A program made the translations under genes and the position numbers. 64,000 nucleotides of DNA, taken from the NCBI GenBank assembly GCA_963575645.1, contig OY754466.1, positions 6,054,001 to 6,118,000 on the forward strand, read 5' to 3'. The notes below the pieces were generated by a model. The model was not told the DNA's origin and ran no database searches. It worked only from the letters and a program-made list of their open reading frames with translations. This stretch comes from Xanthostigma xanthostigma (Eukaryota; Arthropoda; Insecta; Raphidioptera; Raphidiidae). Position 1 is the first letter of the stretch. Every line of letters begins with the position of its first letter. This document shows, one piece after another, positions 34,201-44,209 of this stretch.

Positions 34201-36844
34201 AATGCACCTAACAATAAAAAAAATAGTTCAGTACGCTCTACCAGTGGCGTACGGCAGGAGTAAGTAATGCTCGTACCCCTTCTAAATGTTACGCCGCTGT
34301 CTAAATTTTAATTTTGACTATAATTTTAATTTTTTTGATATTTTCTAAGTCAATAATGTACACATTTGTTAGTTTGTTGTAAAGTCATTGGTTTTCGAGA
34401 TATTCGCAGTTTTTTTAAGACAAAATTGTAAAAATGAATATTATAAATAATACAAATAAAAATAAAAAGTCTATCTATCTTTAACTGCGAATATCTCGAA
34501 AACCAATGACTTTACAACAAACTAACAAATGTGTACATTTTTGACTTAGAAAATATCAAAAAAATTAAAATTATAGTCAAAATTAAAATTTAGACAGCGG
34601 CGTAACATTTAGAAGGGGTACAAGCATTACTTACTCCTGCCGTACGCCACTGGTAGAGCGAGTAACATTTTATCTAAGCATATTTCGCTTAATCGTTTTA
34701 TATTGAATTGGAGAATCTGCGGTTGTTCTATGTCCCATTCTTAATGGGACACCCTGTATAATCCAAGCTCCCATGACAAAAAAAGTTACCCCAACGAACA
34801 CCTCAAAATTATAAAGTGAAAATGGCTGAAAAACATGTAAGAAACATGTTACGCCCGCCAGACTAGTAAAAATTTGTTAATTGTTATTTTTTATGACTTT
34901 TTGAATTTAAAAAAAACATGATTTTTTTCCAAAACACCTGTTTGAAATTTATACAATTTGTAGTAAATAATGTACCGTTTTTGAAAAAATTTGCCTGGCT
35001 GACAATTTTTGTTAATTAACTTCTGACAGACCATTTGTTATAAATTATTTTTTTTATGAAAATGCACTTCATAACACCTCCTAATTGATTATTTTTTAAA
35101 TAAAGTTTAAGATCTCTTCTATCTAATACAACTTGTCTGGCTGGCAATTTTTGTTAATAAATTCGTCAGACTTCATTTTGAATGCACAGCATCAATGCAT
35201 CAAGATCAATCACTAGCATTTAAGAACACCTCGTTAAAAAAAAATTGGTTGTCTGTAAAGTCGGTTTACGGACGATAGTTTTACGTGATAACGTATTCCG
35301 TAATACATAACCTAAATTTTAGTAGCTGTCAAACTTGGGCCGAAGCATACTGCGTTCTCGCTTGCACGCACAGGGTCAGGCGGAACGTTACACTTTTGCG
35401 TGCGTGCAGCTGGTGTTTCATCAATTTATAAGACGTTTTCACGTCAAAAAAAAAAAACAACTGAAGTTTGCATAAAAAAATACCTGACAAACTACTCTGC
35501 CATATATAACTTCGTCAAAATTTGATAAAAAAAAGTTCTTACCTGAATACCGTGTCCTGGTTGACTGATGTGGAGCTGTTGGGCTTGATTGATCTGCAAC
35601 GTGGTTGGTCCTCCCTGCGGATTCCCACCAGGCCCCGACGGAGGTCTGGGCGGCGGTCCATTTTGAGGTCCCGCGCCCGGTCCACCGCCACGCGGCATAT
35701 AACCCGGACTGCCCTGATTCGCACCAGGACTTCCGTAAGGTGAATACTGTTGTTTATACATGCCCGGTCCAGGCGGAACCCCGTTATTCCCTGCGCCTTT
35801 CGGCTGACTATTAAACATATTCAACTCCTGTTTGATCATGTCCGGTTGAGGGAATCCGCTGTTTTTGTTATGATACCCAACATTTTGTGGATTCGAGTTG
35901 GGACTGCCCAAAAATTCGCCCGCACTATTAAACTGAAAGTCTGTATATGGTGATCTGGAATTTGGAACACGCGGACCACCAGCCGGATTGAAAGACAAAC
36001 CCATTTGGTTTTTGTGTTGATGCTGTTCGGCCATTTGCTTTAAAGTCTGCGCGGCCGGACTCAATTCTGTCTTTGGGAATTCGAGGTTAGGATAAGGCAT
36101 TCTGCTTTTGTTATCGTAAACCGGTGGCGAATACGCATTTTGCAACAACGGACTTTGCGTATTTTTAATATCCATCAAATTCTGTTGTTGCAATTGTGGA
36201 ATGTCTTTGCTATCTTCAACTTTCAACCCGTTCGGAGGTTGCAACTGCTGATTATCACTTTTGTCTTCGAAATCAAAGTCTTTCATGAACTCCGGATGCA
36301 TATCGCTTATTTCACTTATTAGTTCTTTAAACGCGTCGGAAGTTATTATTTCGTCACTATTGTCATCACCCATTAGATCCGAAAAACCGGGGAAACTGTT
36401 GCCGCCATTTACGGCGGCGTCTTTTTCTAACGCGGCGGCGCACTGATCCAAATCGGCAAAGTCATTATCGGGTTCTTGTTTGCACTCGATTAAAGTGCCA
36501 ATGTCGACGCAACCGATTCCCGAATTTGGAGTTCTCAGGTTCGTTGATGCCGGCGTGGAAGGATTCGATTTTGGGGAAGAGACGTCGCTTTTGACCGACG
36601 CGTTTGTCAAAGCTTTGACAGTAACATTTGTTGAGATCTGCTGGGGTTGAGAGTTCGCCGCCGACGTCGTGAATTCGAGTTGTTGTACGATTTCGACCGA
36701 AAATTTTGTCAAGCCCTCGCCCCCTGGATGGGACGAGTGCTGCTGGTGTTGTTGAGTTGTACATTGAAGTTTGACTGGTGGTTCTAAACCGTCGTTTCCG
36801 ACGTTGTCCAGCTCGTCGGCGGAACGTTTCAGGAATTTTTGTTG
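23582..36844 (-). CDS. mam: Mastermind, Notch pathway coactivator, 5'-partial, six exons
   Basis: Nuclear coactivator that binds the Notch intracellular domain on CSL/Su(H) and recruits transcription machinery. Exons (- strand) are 36844-35543, 31292-30863, 29617-29297, 29149-28886, 26648-26389 and 23872-23582. All have AG/GT borders and join in frame to 955 codons plus TAA-type stop. Recognition rests on the overall layout: an acidic central block, Gly/Pro/Met-rich and Gln-rich low-complexity stretches, the conserved [16 protein letters not shown] junction, and an acidic C-terminus ending FNIQDIL, as in insect Mastermind. The short N-terminal basic helix that contacts Notch and CSL is absent from all visible exons and should be in an upstream exon at higher coordinates, perhaps outside the window. 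The gene ends tail to tail with Bcat, about 16 kb away. Introns hold hAT, Helitron, pogo-like, fold-back and palindromic retroelement insertions. Confidence 0.9.
24372..25433. mobile_element. Nonautonomous hAT element in mam intron
   Basis: Ends TAGTGATGTGCCG and CGGCACATCACTA with 8-base direct repeats gtccgtag (24364-24371) and gtccatag (25434-25441), 7 of 8 equal. Repeated GATACGGATC phrases lie next to each end. Inside are two further inverted pairs (about 24492-24610; 24770-24900 with 25190-25325). No transposase frame. Confidence 0.85.
26111..26388 (-). other. Possible alternative Cys-rich 3' end of mam
   Basis: Reading straight through the exon 5 donor adds 42 codons to a stop at 26260, with C-x2-C, C-x4-C and CC patterns ([19 protein letters not shown]). 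About 100 bases on, a good acceptor (pyrimidine tract, TTTTAG) precedes 16 codons at 26158-26111 in phase 0 with exon 5, reading [13 protein letters not shown] then stop. The two pieces share the nucleotide core TGCTTTT-TTGTAA. Either could be a true alternative C-terminus or chance. No family recognised. Confidence 0.25.
26389..26648 (-). CDS. mam: mam exon 5
   Basis: Acceptor TTTTTTTGCAG and donor GTTAGC; begins by completing a Gly codon and ends in phase 0 at GPGQ. Gln/Met-rich with [15 protein letters not shown] in the middle. The frame stays open past the donor for 42 codons with an unusual Cys-rich sequence (separate entry). Confidence 0.88.
26742..27550. mobile_element. Repeat A element with inverted ends (mam intron)
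   Basis: Inverted copies of repeat A at 26742-26882 (-) and 27513-27548 (+) frame about 600 bases that include two diverged direct copies of a 90-base unit (about 27165-27385, TTCACCCCGGAATT...CACTGCGAGACAATTCGCAT). No coding frame. Confidence 0.55.
27640..27735 (-). repeat. SINE 3' fragment
   Basis: Reverse complement of the 3' end of the SINEs at 53974 and 57943 (GCGAATGGCGTCTGTTATGA followed by the ATT repeat tail). Confidence 0.75.
27920..28690 (+). repeat. Dispersed repeat G, copy 1, interrupted
   Basis: Matches the reverse complement of 47415-48007 over nearly its whole length, with repeated CCGTCAGATGGCA phrases. It differs by an inserted fold-back at about 28270-28439. Lies in mam intron. 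Confidence 0.8.
28270..28439. mobile_element. Fold-back insertion inside repeat G
   Basis: Arms of about 65 bases: GTTCCAAGCAGCCGCGAACG left and its complement right, both running into ACAGTCTTG and CTGCGCAAGACT. The other copy of repeat G lacks it, so the insertion is younger than the repeat. Confidence 0.8.
28886..29149 (-). CDS. mam: mam exon 4
   Basis: Acceptor TTTGTTACAG and donor GTAAAC; 2 + 87 codons + 1 base. Sequence is Met/Pro/Gly-rich ([18 protein letters not shown]) and includes [11 protein letters not shown], the only segment with clear amphipathic character. Reading on past the donor gives 21 more codons, which I treat as intron read-through. Confidence 0.88.
29297..29617 (-). 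CDS. mam: mam exon 3
   Basis: Acceptor TTTTATAG and donor GTTAGT. The first two bases complete a Gly codon; one base is left at the end. It holds four or five tandem copies of a GGQGM pentapeptide, then a Gln/Ala-rich helix-like stretch and the motif [20 protein letters not shown] motif of this type is conserved in Mastermind proteins. Confidence 0.9.
29855..30597 (-). mobile_element. Family B palindromic retroelement with nested MITE
   Basis: Family B ends with a 12-base direct repeat CGATTATGATAA (29843-29854, 30598-30609). Hammerhead-like core on the - strand at 29968-29940: CTGAAGA, GATCC/GGATC helix, then GAAAAGT (the usual C is A). A pogo-like MITE is nested at 30001-30441. In a mam intron. 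Confidence 0.8.
30001..30441. mobile_element. pogo-like MITE nested in family B
   Basis: Ends CACCTATCCCCCGATTTACA and TGTAAATCGGGGTG, flanked by TA (29999-30000; 30442-30443). Repeated CCGTGTAAA phrases near both ends. Confidence 0.7.
30863..31292 (-). CDS. mam: mam exon 2 (poly-Gln exon)
   Basis: Acceptor TTCCAAAG before 31292 and donor GTCAGT after 30863; 143 codons plus one base. It opens [16 protein letters not shown], strongly like fly Mastermind, and then has several glutamine runs of up to about eleven, [14 protein letters not shown], and a run of about ten alanines. Both CAA and CAG codons occur, so the runs are not pure repeats. Confidence 0.9.
31375..31500 (+). repeat. Transposon fragment
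   Basis: Phrase AAATCGGCCCAATAGTTTCA followed by ACAAACAAACAGACCGACAA, of a kind common near the ends of insect repeats. Class not determined. Confidence 0.4.
32243..32579 (+). mobile_element. Nonautonomous Helitron without the tRNA part
   Basis: Starts A|TCTATAAAGCTGAAGAG and ends GGGAGCGCTAG|T with the CCCGAG..CCGGG hairpin region before it. It matches the Helitron at 5474 on both sides but lacks about 190 central bases including the tRNA-like part. In mam intron. Confidence 0.8.
32758..32953 (+). repeat. Repeat D, partial copy
   Basis: Right part of the element complete at 43712 and 54769; ends CCTTTTAGATTCGTGGCGCG. Confidence 0.75.
33307..33390 (+). repeat. Repeat E terminal fragment
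   Basis: AACTATCGTCCGTAAACCGA and flanks, found inverted at 35236-35325 and direct at 53497-53565. Confidence 0.75.
33541..33660. repeat. Cluster of microsatellites
   Basis: (GGT)n-like run at 33549-33567, (AC)n at 33600-33613 and (GTC)n at 33640-33656 within 120 bases. ORFs here are low-complexity artefacts. Confidence 0.8.
33991..34756. mobile_element. Large near-perfect fold-back MITE
   Basis: Ends CAGGGTGTCCCATTAAGAAT with the exact inverse on the right; TA on both sides. Arms of about 360 bases are nearly identical (ACCAATGACTTTACAACAAA in both), so the insertion is young. In mam intron. Confidence 0.85.
35236..35446 (-). repeat. Repeat E, deleted copy
   Basis: Joins both ends of the element at 53033: GGTTGTCTGTAAAGTCGGTT at one side and GGGTCAGGCGGAACGTTACA to TTATAAGACGTT at the other. 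Sits just after mam exon 1. Confidence 0.7.
35543..36844 (-). CDS. mam: mam exon 1 of the visible part
   Basis: Preceded on the - strand by acceptor TTGTTGCAG and ended by donor GTAAGA. It has 434 codons, phase 0 at both ends. It starts [14 protein letters not shown]. An acidic region lies at about residues 115-200 ([41 protein letters not shown]). A Pro/Gly/Asn-rich tail with [14 protein letters not shown] leads to [11 protein letters not shown]. The acidic region resembles the conserved acidic block of Mastermind proteins, presumed to be an interaction or activation surface. Confidence 0.9.
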
Positions 36845-36955
36845 CTGCAACAATTAAAAAAAAAAACATTAACATCAATACTGATTGTAATTTATGTAAT
36901 CTGCTTACTTTTGCATTATTATTTTATGATGAACTCATCAATAACATACTCTATA

Positions 36956-37652
36956 GCACGCCGTCTTACTATTTAATAGTAAAATATTTTTCCAAAAATT
37001 ATAAAAATATTTAACAATGTTAATTTCAGAAAAAAAAATTTGAGTGAATTTTTTTATGTGGTGACATAATAAAAATACATTATTATTATGTCATGACATA
37101 ATAAAAATACATTATTTTTATGTCATGACATAAAATTAAATGCTTATACATAGGAAGAGATAGGAAAAACGACGAATTATAATTATGTCATGACATAATA
37201 ATAATGTATTTTTATTATCTTGCGACATAAAAATAATTATAAATACTTTTATGACAGGCCGTTTTACTATTTAATAGTAAAATATTTTTCCAAAAATTAT
37301 AAAAATATTTAACAATTTTAATTTCAGAAAAAAAAATGTTTAGTGATTTTTTTATGTGGTGACATAATAAAATAACATTATTATTATGTCATGACATAAT
37401 AAAAATACATTATTTTTATGTCATGACATAATTATAATTCGTCGTTTTTCCTATCTCTTCCTATGTATAAGCATTTAATTTTATGTCACGACATAAAAAT
37501 AATGTATTTTTATTATATCATAACATAATAATAATGTATTTTTATTATGTCACCACATAAAAAAAATTCACTCAAAATTTTTTTTCTGAAATTAAAATTG
37601 TTAAATATTTTTATAATTTTTGGAAAAATATTTTACTATTAAAACGGCGTGC
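36956..37652. mobile_element. AT-rich fold-back with tandem palindromes
   Basis: Ends GCACGCCGT and ACGGCGTGC; the left half (36956-37250) and a second start at 37257 share TTTTACTATTTAATAGTAAA. At least five exact TATGTCATGACATA palindromes plus variants occur. The element ends about 110 bases upstream of mam exon 1. Confidence 0.75.
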
Positions 37653-37937
37653 CATAATACTCAGAACTCAAAAGAAAAATAAAGTTATGAACATATTTGC
37701 GAAGATATATATTTAGAAACAAAGCAGATTACTTTTGTTTTAACTTTAGCCCTAAAACAATTCTTAAAACAGTAGGTAGGTGCGCATGCGCCGTCAGTTT
37801 ACTGACAGTTTGAGATCGTTGTGCGAACGGAGCTAAAATAGAGGACACTTCTCTGTGACGATATTTGTCTTTTTAATGGAAGAAAAATTAAATCGGCAAA
37901 ATTTTGCATAAAGTGATAATTTTATTTCGATCCGTAA

Positions 37938-38496
37938 AGCGGCCCATAGACGCTCAATATTATTGTGCAATGTGGGTTGCACAATATTTTGACGGAGGCA
38001 CCTAGACGGTCAATATTATTGTACAATATTTTGGTTTGTGCAAAAAATTGTACTGTATGGACGCGATATTGAAGGTTGTGCAATATATTGCTCAATTGCG
38101 AGCACAGACGGTACAGCCACATTGTGCAAACAGTCCCCACCAGAACTTCAGTCATCATGTTGTCACGATTACTATAGTCTTACATCCCACAGAGCCGGAA
38201 GACCACGATACACCTCGATAAATTCAACAATAAATTGTTTTTCGGCTTTCTTGTCATCCATGATGAGGCGTAGTTGAGATGACTTGTTGGAACAACCGCT
38301 ACTTGAGATCAACTGACGGGATATTGCACAATCTTGACAACAGACGGCACAATATTTCTCCGTTTGTGCAATATATTTTCAAGATTTTGAAAATCACACA
38401 ATATATTGCGCAACCTTTCAATCTCGTCTACACACGGTCAATTATATTGCACAAACCCAAATATTGCGCAATAATATTGAGCGTCTATGGGCCGCT
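37938..38496 (-). mobile_element. PIF/Harbinger-like element with MADF exon
   Basis: Ends AGCGGCCCATAGACGCTC and GAGCGTCTATGGGCCGCT flanked by TAA on both sides (37935-37937, 38497-38499), the target size of PIF/Harbinger. Many TGCACAATATTG subrepeats inside, plus a coding remnant of the MADF/Myb-like second protein. Confidence 0.8.
38184..38261 (-). pseudogene. MADF-domain exon remnant
   Basis: ATG at 38261 (-) opens 26 codons ending [19 protein letters not shown], then donor GTAAGA. FIE.Y...P.LWD is the start of a MADF domain; PIF/Harbinger elements encode such a DNA-binding partner of the transposase. Too short to be a gene. Confidence 0.65.
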
Positions 38497-38499
38497 TAA

Positions 38500-39245
38500 A
38501 CCGTTAAAAATATACTATTTAAAAATAATTGGAGCAGTGACTACAATTTCTTTTAACGATCCGATACTAGATAAATATTGTAAATTATAGACGTTCGACA
38601 GCACAGGTATTGAGGATTTTAATTATTATTTAGCCTTAGGTTCATACCACATCAATAATATTGTACTGCCTTACTGAAAAGATACAGGTAAATGCATAGC
38701 ATTCTGGTTAATTCTTTTACAAGGTTATGTTTACAAACAAAATCATTTACGATTGTATATATAACAGGTACAAAACGGACACTTATATGACTGATGTGTC
38801 ACTCTTATGTTATCTGTGTATTTAACTTTAGCTGCGTTTTCAACAACTCTACATTTTTGAGACGGGCAATTCGGACTTTTTGGTGTACGTCGACTTGCAG
38901 AATGACTTCATCAGTGCAAATACAAGTTGCGACTTGACTAATGTTCAAGTCGAATAAGTTGATTAAGGGTACATACAGTAGAATACAGAATACAGTAAAA
39001 TATCGATTAACAGTTACTAGATAAGTCATCGATGATCTTGCGCGTAAATAGTTAAAGTCAAGAAAACCGCAATCAAGTATCGGAGAATCTCGTTAGAGAT
39101 TCTCTTCTGTGCTAAATTCCGCACATCTCTTACATTTATTTTGCCTCTCTCCCATATAACGCCGTGTATAAGAGGCCACTTTCCGAGTTTTATAGTTCTG
39201 TGACCACGTGACTTTCGTCTTACCAAATTTTTTAATGCTATACCT
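38500..39245. other. mam upstream or intron DNA, nothing recognised
   Basis: Two minus-strand ORFs of 66-74 codons lack family features. No repeat match noticed. Confidence 0.35.
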
Positions 39246-39249
39246 ATCT

Positions 39250-39763
39250 AAATATACTATATATAATATTAAATATATAATAAAAGGAAACCGTGACTGA
39301 CTGATCTATCAACGCACAGCTCAAACCACAGGACGGATTGGGCTGAAATTTGGCACACAGATAGTTATGATGACGTAAGAATCCGCTAAAAACGGATTTT
39401 TGAAAATTCAACCTCTTTAAGGATGTAACGGGGGTTCAAATTTTGCGTGGAGAAATCATACAAGATAGATGTATCAATTCGAAAATGCGCAGGATTACTC
39501 CTGTCAACAAATAAATAAACACATGTTTCGTGCTTTTGTCAAAAACAACCCCTTCGGAGGGTGAAAAGAGGTAAATAGTCTAAAAATCAACATGGGTGTC
39601 ATTTTCAAGGTTTGTCAGGACGTTGATCACGTGAATGTCATCAACTTTGAAATTTATTAGGGGAGGTCTACGTCCAGAAAGAAGTAACTATGCCAAATAA
39701 TGGGAATGCATCTGTATTCTGTGTTTCGTCTAAATCGCGTGCGAAGCCACGGGTAACAGCTAT
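39250..39763 (+). mobile_element. Helitron-like element
   Basis: AT-rich start, then GACTGACTGATCTATCAACG and GGGCTGAAATTTGGCACACA, ending GCGTGCGAAGCCACGGGTAA CAGCTA (expected CTAG is CTAT). The CGTG/CACG hairpin before the end is a Helitron sign. Confidence 0.55.
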
Positions 39764-40880
39764 TTATTCCATAAACAAATAATGTAGATCAATATATTTC
39801 GTACTTAATTCCAAGCAAGAATTAAAAAAAAAATGTAATCATTTCAAACGGCTGAGATTGGGCGCCATATGATGACGTCAAAGTTGGACCTAGCCAGCGC
39901 ATCACTTTCGTGGATGTCTATGGAAAGAGATGTATACACCAGTTATGGCATGATTCAAGTCTAAAGAACCAGAGGGCGCGATTCAACTGCAGGCAGCCAA
40001 TAAAATTATGATGAAAATAGCACACTTCTGAAATGTTTGTTCTTAGAGAAAAATCTTCCGAAAAAGTTCTCATAAAAAATTGTTTTATTATCTATTTGTA
40101 AAAAAATGCGAGGCGAGCGCCCATTCACATATATTTTATGTTCAAACGTTCTTTTTTAAAAGTATCTTTGAGTTTTACAATGATTTACAATTTTTATGAT
40201 ATTTCTGTGGTACAAGTATTTTGAAAATAGATTTCCCATTCACTGGCTCTTAGCTAAAAATCGTACTAAAAAAACCTAACATTAAATTAGTCTAAAATGT
40301 ATTTTTGCAGCGAGTACCTGTACAGAACACAGCAAAAAAAAATGAAAAAAGAGATCAAAATATCACATTTATATTAAATATAGTAAATAAATTTTATTAA
40401 AAATCGAAATGTATATCAAACTAATAAAATTGTCTAAATTCTTGTTTTTTATGTAGTGCTGTTAGTATTCTTTAAAAAACTCACTTTTTTATCTTGCAGT
40501 AATCGATATTTATCCATTTTAAATTGGACCTATTTTTAGAAACAAACAAACGAATACTTTCTCCAAACAGCCCACCACTGATACTAACTTCACAGGTAGA
40601 TTTTCGAAAAACTTAAGTCGATTTATTAATTTACTCGGCTTTGAGTCACTACTTGTTCAACACTGAAATCGACCTAGGACTTAGGAGGACTAAAAATGGG
40701 TTGATGAGAAATAAAATAAGTCGAGCGAATTTTTTGAAGTTAAACTTCTTATGCATCGAAGATTTGACGAGTAAAGCAACAGTTTGATGAAACGGTCATT
40801 GTTTTAAGCGTTTGAACCGGGGTTAGGGTTTTGAGGCTGGTAAATAAACCTTCTCATTATGGAGGGTAGAGGGTAAGGAG
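39764..40880. other. Non-coding DNA, nothing recognised
   Basis: AT-rich; the end (about 40860) shares GGAGGGTAGAGGGTA with 43699, hinting at another decayed repeat. Confidence 0.35.
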
Positions 40881-41378
40881 CATAGATATATATATTTAAT
40901 AGATTGCGGATACACTAGCGCCTCCTGTACCTTTTAGAAGCCATTTTGTACGTGGAAAACGCCGTAAAAAGCGCGCGAGATTCAAAAATATTAATTATTT
41001 TATAATATGATTTTATTGAGAAAAACAACAAAACTCACAGTAAACAGTGATAATTCGCTCCAAAACCTATTTTTATACAGAAACGTTTCAAAAATTACAA
41101 AATTGAGCATAAATATAATGTAAAAGCTTAGAAAATTTCACATTGTCAATTTGGCATCAAGGTTAACAAGCATTGATGCCAATCTGACAATGTAATAAAA
41201 TGTGCTAAGCTTTACTGCAAGTTTTATTGTTTTTCCATTAACATCATATTATAGAATATTTAATCTTTTTGAATTCCGCGCGCTTTTTACGGCGTATTCC
41301 ACATACAAAATGGCTTCTAATTGGAACCATTCCGCACAATGCTCAAGGATAGGCATCCGCTATCTATTAATATATCTA
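40881..41378. mobile_element. Long fold-back element, copy 2
   Basis: Copy of the element at 19094 with a deletion of about 60 bases in the right arm. Confidence 0.8.
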
Positions 41379-41679
41379 AGGTAAGGAGAACAATTTCTGT
41401 GTATGAAAAGTGTCCGTCAAAAAGAGTGAAATTAAGATGGCGCCACCGTAGGAAGAGTGTCAATTTCTCTCTGATGACTATACTATTCTATAGGTTGTAT
41501 TTACCAAATAATGTTTGACTACGTAAACGATTGAGGTCTTATTTACTGTGAATATATTAACTACTCTAGTCGCCAAAAATATTAAATATTTCCTTCCAGC
41601 ACACTTCACTTCGTCTAGAACTGCTAAGTTTACAAAACACTTTTTCTACACCAGCGCCCTTCTGGTCACTTTTTGAACT

Positions 41680-42040
41680 AATAAATAGTAAAAACAAAAA
41701 ACACGTGAAAATTCTACCAAATATTTTGTCTTCTCAACGATCAAGACATTAAGTCCATCATCAGGAGTACAGCCGTCTATAATAATAATAATAATATTTA
41801 TTTTACCCCATTGACAAAAGAGTATATGGCATGTCCATTAAAAAAACTTAGAGATTACATATTAAAAAAATCATAAATGCTATAAAATTCTCTGCTTACC
41901 CGATCATTCTTTAACTTCCTTTTCATGGTTTGCAATGGCAAATGTACTCCTGATGATGGACTTAATGTCCGAAACGATCGGTGAGAAGAGAAAATATTTT
42001 GAAGAATTTTCACGTGTTTTTTATTATTTGTTATTAATCA
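41680..42040 (+). mobile_element. Penelope-like terminal repeat pair
   Basis: Inverted arms of about 70 bases (AAAACACGTGAAAATTCT left, complement right) each hold TGATGATGGACTTAATGTC. The right arm has an intact hammerhead-like core; in the left the GAAA part is changed to TTGA. Inverted termini with hammerhead motifs are a Penelope-like trait; no reverse transcriptase is left. Confidence 0.55.
41950..41981 (+). ncRNA. Hammerhead-ribozyme-like core
   Basis: CTGATGA (41950-41956), helix II GGAC/GTCC around TTAAT, GAAA (41971-41974), then CGATCGG. All core positions of the hammerhead on this side are kept. Helices I and III and cleavage site were not established. Confidence 0.5.
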
Positions 42041-42339
42041 TGTTCTACCAAGTGCCGAGTGAAAAATCATTGCAAATTTTTGAACTGTTATTTTTATTAT
42101 TATACGTCCGAAATTAATGTTATGATAATTTTCTGTACAAAGCACGGGTTATTTTGAAACTGAACTAAAAATTAGTATTTATCTATATTAAAAACATGCC
42201 AGTTGTAAAACAGTACCTATACATATTTTCATGCATGCCAATTCTTTCCAGAACTTGAATTTTTCGACAAATTGTTAGCAAGGATTCACAAAGAATGAAA
42301 AAATATAATTTACATTTGTTGAATTTACCTAAACTTTAA

Positions 42340-42692
42340 ACTCAAATAAATAAAATTGTCGACCAATTTTTCTGACCATATATTGAAAAAAAAAAAAATA
42401 AAAATACAAATCAATATAGGTAACACAAGTTGACGTTTCGATCCGGATTAATTTTTCATAATTTTTTTAATCATTCAAACTTTCGTGCAATCTATTAGAT
42501 AATAAATAACTTAATACTAATTAATTTTTATATTTTTTAGATATTTCTGAAGAAAATCAAAATCCGGACCGAAACGTCATCTTGTGTTATATTGATTTGT
42601 ATTTTTATTATTTTTTGTCAATATATGGTCTGAGAAAAATTTGTCGACAATTTTATTTATGTATTTGAAGAGTCGTTCTATTCAGACGTTAA
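42340..42692 (+). mobile_element. Family B palindromic retroelement
   Basis: Arms AAATAAAATTGTCGACCAAT and inverse. The left arm has GACGTTTCGATCCGGATT (inverted half-core) and the right a full core at 42547. Target duplication not resolved. Confidence 0.7.
42547..42578 (+). ncRNA. Hammerhead-ribozyme-like core (family B)
   Basis: CTGAAGA, then a weakened helix II region (AATCAAAATCCGGACC), then GAAACGTC. The ACGU after GAA is self-complementary, so helix III could form only as a very short or dimeric stem. Confidence 0.45.
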
Positions 42693-43711
42693 TCAAAGAT
42701 TTGAATTAAACAAATTTAATTTAGACACCCTGTAACTAAATTTCGCCTCGTCAACTAACAAAATTTCAGTGATAAAACATAGTCCTGCAACTAAATTTCA
42801 CCCTGTATTAGTTACACGGTGAAAGTGTGCATACAAGCGGTGAACGTGTCAAGCATACTATTGTCGCACATCCAGTACGCAGCGTCTCTGTGTGAGTTGT
42901 AACAGCTCATACAGAGAAGCAACGAGTGTACAGTATACAGGGGATCCATTTTAATCTTACCAGACAGATATTTGAAAACATGGTGGGGATAAAAAAAAAT
43001 TTCCAACAAAAGTTGTACGGTTATTAGGGGGCAGACTCATCCCCCTTTCCACAACCATCCTCGTGGGGGTGGCGGTAAATCGAATTTTTTAAATAGCAAC
43101 CCCCATTTTTGTTGACGTATTTTGATTGAGTTGGCAAAAAAATACAACTTTTTTTCGAAAATGCAAATCTGTCAAGTTACCGAGCTGTCAAAATCAAAAT
43201 TTTCAAAGTTCAGCGGGAAGGTAATTGAGAAAATTACAGGTAAAAAATTATTTTTCTTGATTATTTCATGGACAGGACGGGAATTTCGAGATTTGGTTTT
43301 GCTGCCAAACGCGCCAATAGATGTTTCACATAAAAAAAAACTTGAATTTGAAAAATCCATCTCATCTTTATCGCCGTTTAGTTCAAGATGCACGACTTAA
43401 GAGGCCAGTAGTGTAACTTACTGTATTGTAAGTGGCTATAATTAAACCGCAATTTGGCCTCCAAAACAATGATGTAATATGAACCTATATATACTTGCAT
43501 ATTATACGCCATTCATGCAGTCATAATTAGGCTTCGGAAGGCTGCTTATTAGAACAGAACTGGCCAAAATAAAAACAAACGAATACCGTTTCTCCGACTT
43601 TGCAACGTGACAATAGTTTTAACCAAAGCCGCGGCCAAGGAGGGTCACAACCCAATTTTGTGCAGAAGTCAGAAGCTCTGTTCCAACCTCTCTGATATGG
43701 AGGGTAGAGGG

Positions 43712-44038
43712 TATAAAACGCGCCACGAATCTATAAGGTTGGGAAGTTAGTCACAAACAGCGTCGCAAAGGCAGATTTTAGAGCCGTTGAGACTCTCACC
43801 ACCTTCCAGCTACCTGCACAGAACGTGCGCTCGTCGGTGATTGGCCGTGATCGCTCGTTGCCTTTGTTACTTGTCGCTTTCCTGCTTTAAAGTACAGTCG
43901 AGTACGCTATTGTCAAGTTGTTATTATTATTTTAGTTTAGTTGAGTTGCGAGTTTGTAGTTTTTCAACAGACTGTACAAGCGCGAGCCCGCATACGCATC
44001 TAACTTACGAGCCTTTTAGATTCGTGGCGCGTATTATA
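43712..44038. mobile_element. Repeat D, complete copy
   Basis: Ends TATAAAACGCGCCACGAATC and GATTCGTGGCGCGTATTATA are inverted. Copies at 54769 (inverse) and 32758 (partial). Nonautonomous DNA transposon, class unknown; the 66-codon ORF repeated in copies is probably incidental. Confidence 0.75.
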
Positions 44039-44209
44039 TGAAAAGTGTCCGTCAATTTATTCGGAGGAATGGAACAAATGAACCGAATAAATAACTACTT
44101 ACGTTTGGTGAATATGGCCATTAGACAGAGATAATATATTTTTTTACTTTACGGATTAGTGAGAAAAAGAGTCATTTTACTACCGCTAAACAGGCAGCTA
44201 AAATAAACA

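Noticed and set aside
35522-36878. Several ORFs opposite or out of frame to mam exon 1
   Set aside because: They are shadows of the long mam coding exon.
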